Assembly: GCF_018294505.1 (NCBI RefSeq)
Contig: NC_057814.1
Location: forward strand, 39,725,239-39,789,238
DNA length: 64,000 bases
Origin: Triticum aestivum
Lineage: Eukaryota; Streptophyta; Magnoliopsida; Poales; Poaceae
Direction of reading: 5' to 3'
The translations under genes and the position numbers were made by a program. The notes beneath the pieces were generated by a model. It was not told where the DNA came from, did not search any database, and was given only the letters and a program-made list of their open reading frames with translations. Shown here one piece after another: positions 58,391-64,000 of this stretch (within the stretch, counting starts at the first letter, position 1; each line of letters opens with the position of its first letter).

Positions 58391-60175
58391 TGTTGGAAAT
58401 ATGCCCTAGAGGCAATAATAAATAGGTTATTATTATATTTCATTGTTCATGATAATCGTTTATTATCCATGCTAGAATTGTATTGATAGGAAACTCAGAT
58501 ACATGTGTGGATACATAGACAACACAATGTCCCTATTAAGCCTCTAGTTGACTAGCTCGTTGATCAATAGATGGTTACGGTTTCCTGACCATGGACATTG
58601 GATGTCGTTGACAACGGGATCACATCATTAGGAGAATGATGTGATGGACAAGACCCAATCCTAAGCCTAGCACAAGATCTTGTAGTTCGTTTGCTCAGAA
58701 CTTTTCTAATGTCAAGTATCACTTCCTTAGACCATGAGATTGTGCAACTCCCGGATACCGTAGGAATGCTTTGGGTGTACCAAACGTCACAACGTAACTG
58801 GGTGGCTATAAAGGTGCACTACAGGTATCTCCGAAAGTGTCTGCTGGGTTGGCACGAATCGAGATTGGGATTTGTCACTCCGTATAAACGGAGAGGTATC
58901 TCTGGGCCCACTCGGTAGGACATCATCATAATGTGCACAGTGTGACCAAGGAGTTGATCACGGGATGATGTGAGTTACGGAACGAGTAAAGAGACTTGCC
59001 GGTAACAAGATTGAACAAGGTATAGGGATACCGACGATCGAATCTCGGGCAAGTAACATACCGATGGACAAAGGGAATTGTATACGGGTTTGATTGAATC
59101 CCCGACATCGTGGTTCATCCGATGAGATCATCGTGGAACATGTGGGAGCCAACATGGGTATCCAGATCCCGCTGTTGGTTATTGACCGGAGAACGTCTCG
59201 GTCATGTCTGCATGGTTCCCGAACCCGTAGGGTCTACACGCTTAAGGTTCGATGACGCTAGGGTTATAGGGAAAGTATGTACGTGATTACCGAATGTTGT
59301 TCGGAGTCCCGGATGAGATCCCGGACGTCACGAGGAGTTCCGGAATGGTCCGGAGGTAAAGATTTATATATGGGAAGTCCTGTTTTGGTCACCAAAAAAG
59401 TTTCGGGTGAAATCGGTAATGTACCGGGACCACCGGGAGGGTCCCGGGGGTCCACCAAGTGGGGCCACCAGCCCCAGAAGGCTGCGTGGGCCAAGTGTGG
59501 GAGGGGACCAGCCCCAGGTGGGCTGGTGCGCCCCCCACCAAGGCCCAAGGCGCATGGGAGAGTGGGAGGGGGCAAACCCTAGGTCCAGATGGGCCTTAGG
59601 GCCCATCTAGTGGGGCGCCCCCCCTCTCCTCCCCTTGGCCGCCCCCCTTGATGGGATCTAGGGCTGGCCGCCTCCTCTTGGGGGTGGAAACCCTAAAGGG
59701 GGCGCAGCCCCCTCCCACCCTATATATAGTTGAGGTTTGGGCTGCCCAAGACACACGAGAACATCTCTCTTTCGGTGCAGCCCTACCCCTCTCCCTCCTC
59801 CTCTTCTCCCGCGGTGCTTGGCGAAGCCCTGCGGGATTGCCACGCTCCTCCATCACCACCACGCCGTCGTGTTGCTTCTGGATGGAGTCTTCCCCAACCT
59901 CTCCCTCTCTCCTTGCTGGATCAAGGCGTGGGAGACGTCACCGGGCTGCACGTGTGTTGAACGCGGAGGCACCGTTCTTCGGTGCTTAGATCGAAATCAA
60001 CCACGATCTGAATCGCTACGAGTACGATTCCCTCATCCGCGTTCTTGCAACGCTTCCGCATCGCGATCTACAAGGGTATGTAGATGCACTCCCCATCCCC
60101 TCGTTGCTAGATTACTCCATAGATTGATCTTGGTGATGCGTAGAAAATTTTGAATTTCTGCTACGTTCCCCTACA
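58391..60175 (+). repeat. Copia 5' LTR
   Basis: The LTR is 1785 bp and highly similar to the reverse complement of the other two Angela-type LTRs here. A tatatata box at about 59721 and the gaggcaataataaata start are conserved. Its last bases read cccctaca instead of ccccaaca. Confidence 0.95.
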
Positions 60176-60176
60176 G

Positions 60177-60190
60177 TGGCATCATGAGCT
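60177..60190 (+). other. primer-binding site of Copia element
   Basis: The sequence tggcatcatgagct lies one base after the LTR end and matches the BARE/Angela variant of the initiator-methionine tRNA complement. Confidence 0.8.
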
Positions 60191-61499
60191 AGGTCTATGC
60201 GTAGTTTCTATGCACGAGTAGAACACAAAGTAGTTGTGGGCGTAGATGTTGCCAATTCTTCTTGCCGTTACTAGTCTTATCTTGTTTCGGCGGCATTGTG
60301 GGATGAAGCGGCCCGGACCGACCTTACACGTACGCTTACGTGAGACAGGTTCCACCGACTGACATGCACTAGTTGCATAAGGTGGCTAGCGGGTGTCTGT
60401 CTCTCCCACTTTAGTCGGAACGGATTCGATGAAAAGGGTCCTTATGAAGGGTAAATAGAAATTGGCATATCACATTGTGGTCTTACGTAGGTAAGAAACG
60501 TTCTTGCTAGAAACCTATACAAGCCACGTAAAAACTTGCAACAACAATTAGAGGACGTCTAACTTGTTTTTGCAGCATGTGCCTTGTGATGTGATATGGC
60601 CAGAAGATGTGATGAATGATATATGTGATGTATGAGATTGATCATATTCTTGTAATAGGAATCACGACTTGCATGTCGATAAGTATGACAACCGGCAGGA
60701 GCCATAGGAGTTGTCTTTATTTTTTGTATGACCTGCGTGTCATTGAATAACGCCATGTAAATTACTTTACTTTATTGCTAAGCGCGTTAGCCATAGAAGT
60801 AGAAGTAATCGTCGGCGTGACAACTTCATGAAGACACAATGATGGAGATCATGATGATGGAGATCATGGTGTCATGCCGGTGACAAAGATGATCATGGTG
60901 CCCCGAAGATGGAGATCAAAGGAGCAAAATGATATTGGCCATATCATGTCACTATTTGATTGCATGTGATGTTTATCATGTTATGCATCTTATTTGCTTA
61001 GAACGACGGTAGCATAAATAAGATGATCCCTCACTAAAATTTCAAGACAAGTGTTCCCCCTAACTGTGCACCGTTGCGAAGGTTCGTTGTTTCGAAGCAC
61101 CACGTGATGATCGGGTGTGATAGATTCTAATGTTCGAATACAACGGGTGTTGACGAGCCTAGCATGTACAGACATGGCCTCGGAACACATGCAAAACACT
61201 TAGGTTGACTTGACGAGCCTAGCATGTACAGACATGGCCTCGGAACACAAGAGACCGAAAGGTCGAACATGAGTCGTATAGCAGATACGATCAACATGGA
61301 GGTGTTCACCGATGATGACTAGTCCGTCTCACGTGATGATCGGACACGGCCTAGTTTGACTCGGATCATGTATCACTTAGATGACTAGAGGGATGTCTAT
61401 CTGAGTGGGAGTTCATTAATCAGATGAACTCAATTATCATGAACATAGTCAAAAGGTCTTTGCAAATTATGTCATACGCTTTAGTTCTACTGTTTAAGA

Positions 61500-63900
61500 T
61501 ATGTTCCTAGAGAAAATTTAGTTGAAAGTTGGTAGTAGCAATTATGCGGACTGGGTCCGTAAACTGAGGATTGTCCTCATTGCTGCACAGAAGGCTTATG
61601 TCCTTAATGCACCGCTCGGTGTGCTGAACCTCAGCGTCGTCTGTAGATGTTGCGAAACATCTGACATACACGTTTTGATGACTACGTGATAGTTCAGTGC
61701 GTAATGCTAACGGTTTAGAATTGTGGCACCAAAGACGGTTTTGAAACGTCGCAGAACATATGAGATGTTCCGAAGACGGAAATTGGGATTTCAGACTAGT
61801 GCCCACGTCAAGAGGTATGAGACCTCTGACAAGTTTCTTAAGCCAGCAGACTAAGGGAGAAAAGCTCAATCGTTGAGCATGTGCTCAGATTGTCTGAGTG
61901 CCACAATCGCTTGAATCGAGTGGGAGTTAATCTCCCAGATGAGATAGTGATAGTTCTCCATAGTCACTGCCACCAAGCTAGTAGAGCTTCGTGATGAACT
62001 ATAACATATCAGGGATAGTTATGATGATCCTTGAGCTATTCGCGATGTTTGACACCACGAGAGTAGAAATCAAGAAGGAGCATCAATTGTTGATGGTTAG
62101 TAAAACCACTAGTTTAAGAAGGGCAAGGGCAAAAGGGATACTTCATGAAACAGCAAGTCGTTTGCTGCTCTAGTGAAGAATCCCAAGGTTGAACCCAAAC
62201 CTGAGACTAAGTGCTTCTGTAATGAGAGGAACGGTCACTGAAGCAGTACTACCCTAGATACTTGGTAGATGAGAAGGCAGGCAAGGTCGACAGAAGTATA
62301 TTGGATATACATTATATGAATTTGTACTTTACTAGTACTCCTAGCAGCACCAGGGTATTAGATACCGGTTCGGTTGCTAAGTGTTAGTAACTCGAAATAA
62401 AAGCTGCGGAATAAACGGAGACTAGCTAAAGGTGAGATGACGATATGTGTTGGAAGTGTTTCCAAGGTTGATGTGATCAAGCATCGCATGCTCCCTCTAC
62501 CATCGAGATTTGGTGTTTGCGTTAAGCATGATTGGATTATGTTTATCGCAATACGGTTATTCATTTAAGGAGAATAATGGTTACTCTGTTTATTTGAATA
62601 ATACCTTCAATGGTCTTGCACCTAAAATGAATCTCGATCGTAGTGATACACATGTTCATGCCAAAAGTAATGATAGTACCACATACTTGTGGCACTGCTA
62701 TTTGAGTCATATTGGGATAAAACGCATGAAGAAGCTCCATGTAGATGGATCTTTGGACTCACTCGTTTTTGAAAAGATTGAGACATGCGAACCATGTCTA
62801 TTGGTATATATGCATGAAGAAACTCCATGCAGATGGATCGTTTGGACTCACTTGATTTTGAATCACTTGAGACATGCAAATCATACCACATGGGCAAGAT
62901 GGAACAAGAGAGCAACTTATTGGAAGTAATAAATTTTGATGTATGCAGTCCAATGAGTGCTGAGGCATGCAGTGGATATCGTTATGTTCTTACTTCACAG
63001 ATGATTTGAGTAGATGTTGAGTGTATTTACTTGATAAAACACAAGTCTGAATTATTGAAAGGTTCAAGTAATTTCAGAGTGAAGTTGAAGATCGTCGTGA
63101 CCAGAGGATAAAATGTCTGTGATATGATCATAGAGATGAGTATCTGAGTTACGAGTTTGGCACACAATTAAGACATTGTGGAAAGTGTTTCACAATTAAT
63201 ACCGCCTGGAACACCACAGTGTGATGGTGTGTCCGAACATCATAACTGCACCCTATTGGATATGGTGCATACCATGATGTCTCTTATCGAATTACCACTA
63301 TCGTTTATGGGTTTAGACATTAGAGACAACCGCATTCACTTTAAAAGGGGCACCACGCAATTCCGTTGAGACGACACCGTTTAGAGAAACCTAAGTTGTC
63401 GTTTCTTAAAAGTTTGGGGCTGCGATGCTTATGTGAAAAAGTTTCAAGCTGATAAGCTCGAACCCAAAGCGGATAAATACATCTTCATAGAAAACCCAAA
63501 ACAGTTGGGTATACCTCCTATTTCAGATCTGGAAGCAAAAGTAATTATTTCTAGAAACGAGTCCTTTCTCGAGGAAAAGTTTCTCTCGAAAGAATTGAGT
63601 GGGAGGATGGTGGAGACTTGATAAGGTTATTGAACCGTCACTTCAACTAGTGTGTAGCAGGGCACAGGAAGTTGTTCCTGTGGCACCTACACCAATTGAA
63701 GTGGAAGCTTATGATAGTGATCATGAAACTTCGGATCAAGTCACTACCAAACCTCGTAGGACGACGAGGATGCGTGCTACTTCAGAGTGGTACGTGATCT
63801 TGTCTGAGATATCATGTTGTTGGACAATACTGAACCTACGAGCTATGGAGAAGCGATGGTGGGCCCATATTCCGACAAATGGTTAGAAGCCATAAAATCC
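61500..63900 (+). pseudogene. degenerate gag-pol of the plus-strand Copia
   Basis: A gag segment (about 61530, NYADWVRKLRIVL), a damaged zinc knuckle (about 62212, CFCNERNGH then a stop), a GAG-pre-integrase segment (62510-62929, LWHCYLSHIG with HVDGSLDSLVFEKIE), an integrase trace (63178-63369) and a connection segment (63433-63886) lie in different frames. The 88-bp duplication at 62724/62812 and the frameshift after GRMVET (63621) are shared with the minus-strand copy. Reverse transcriptase would follow beyond the window end. Confidence 0.85.
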
Positions 63901-64000
63901 GAGAGGATCCATGTATGAAAACAAAGTATAGACTTTGAGAGTACTACTTGATGGTCGTAAGGCTGTTGAGGTAAATGGATCTTTAAGAAGAAGACGGACA

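Larger units (their letters stand above)
58391..64000 (+). mobile_element. Angela/BARE-type Copia, runs off window end
   Basis: The 5' LTR begins TGTTGGAAATATGCCC and ends at 60175 (ctacgttcccctaca). A primer-binding site and a decayed gag-pol in the plus orientation follow. It is inserted inside a unit of the 669-bp array (left flank attgc; the matching right duplication lies outside the window). It is in the opposite orientation to the copy at 19265-27896. Confidence 0.93.

Overview
The window is a repeat-dominated plant nuclear segment. Its families are those of Triticeae (wheat, Aegilops, barley): BARE-1/Angela/WIS-type Copia elements with 1.8-kb LTRs, Caspar-type and other CACTA DNA transposons, a Stowaway MITE and an abundant Gypsy-type LTR. 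I cannot assign species or chromosome. I saw no rRNA or CRISPR array, no credible tRNA, and no complete recognisable host gene.

Layout. 1-6.5 kb is low-copy DNA with small elements (a Harbinger-like end, a fold-back, MITEs) and one plausible small host ORF (2612-2944). 6.5-9.0 kb is a purine-rich degenerate repeat field broken by a 774-base assembly gap. 9.8-16.75 kb is the 3' part of a CACTA-type element: a multi-exon plant transposase-related gene, frameshifted, behind three E2F-like sites, followed by a long GGGCC-rich subterminal repeat and a clean CACTA terminus. 16.75-30.5 kb is a Gypsy-type element holding two younger insertions, each with perfect target-site duplications: a 1.78-kb CACTA (16816-18593) and a complete 8.6-kb Angela-type Copia on the minus strand (19265-27896).

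30.5-31.4 kb is the 3' end of another Copia element. 32.0-40.8 kb is a Caspar-type CACTA with a left end only. It holds a broken coiled-coil/membrane ORF, a 337-bp tandem array, a near-perfect 39-bp hairpin and a decayed gene ending in a Ulp1-type (C48) protease domain. 40.8-42.2 kb is low-copy DNA with one orphan exon. 42.2-51.8 kb is another CACTA element with a left end, 96-bp subterminal repeats, a tnpA-like gene and a tnpD transposase gene on the minus strand. The three tnpD exons join in phase to an uninterrupted 1162-residue protein, but the element's 5' terminal inverted repeat is missing.

52.0-58.4 kb is about nine and a half copies of a 669-bp tandem repeat that I do not recognise; it is the most unusual structure here. 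A second Angela-type Copia (58391 to the window end, plus strand) interrupts it.

Nearly everything is mobile DNA. Only the 42-52 kb CACTA retains an apparently functional transposase reading frame. The two Angela copies share the same coding lesions, which suggests both were copied from one defective master by proteins supplied in trans.
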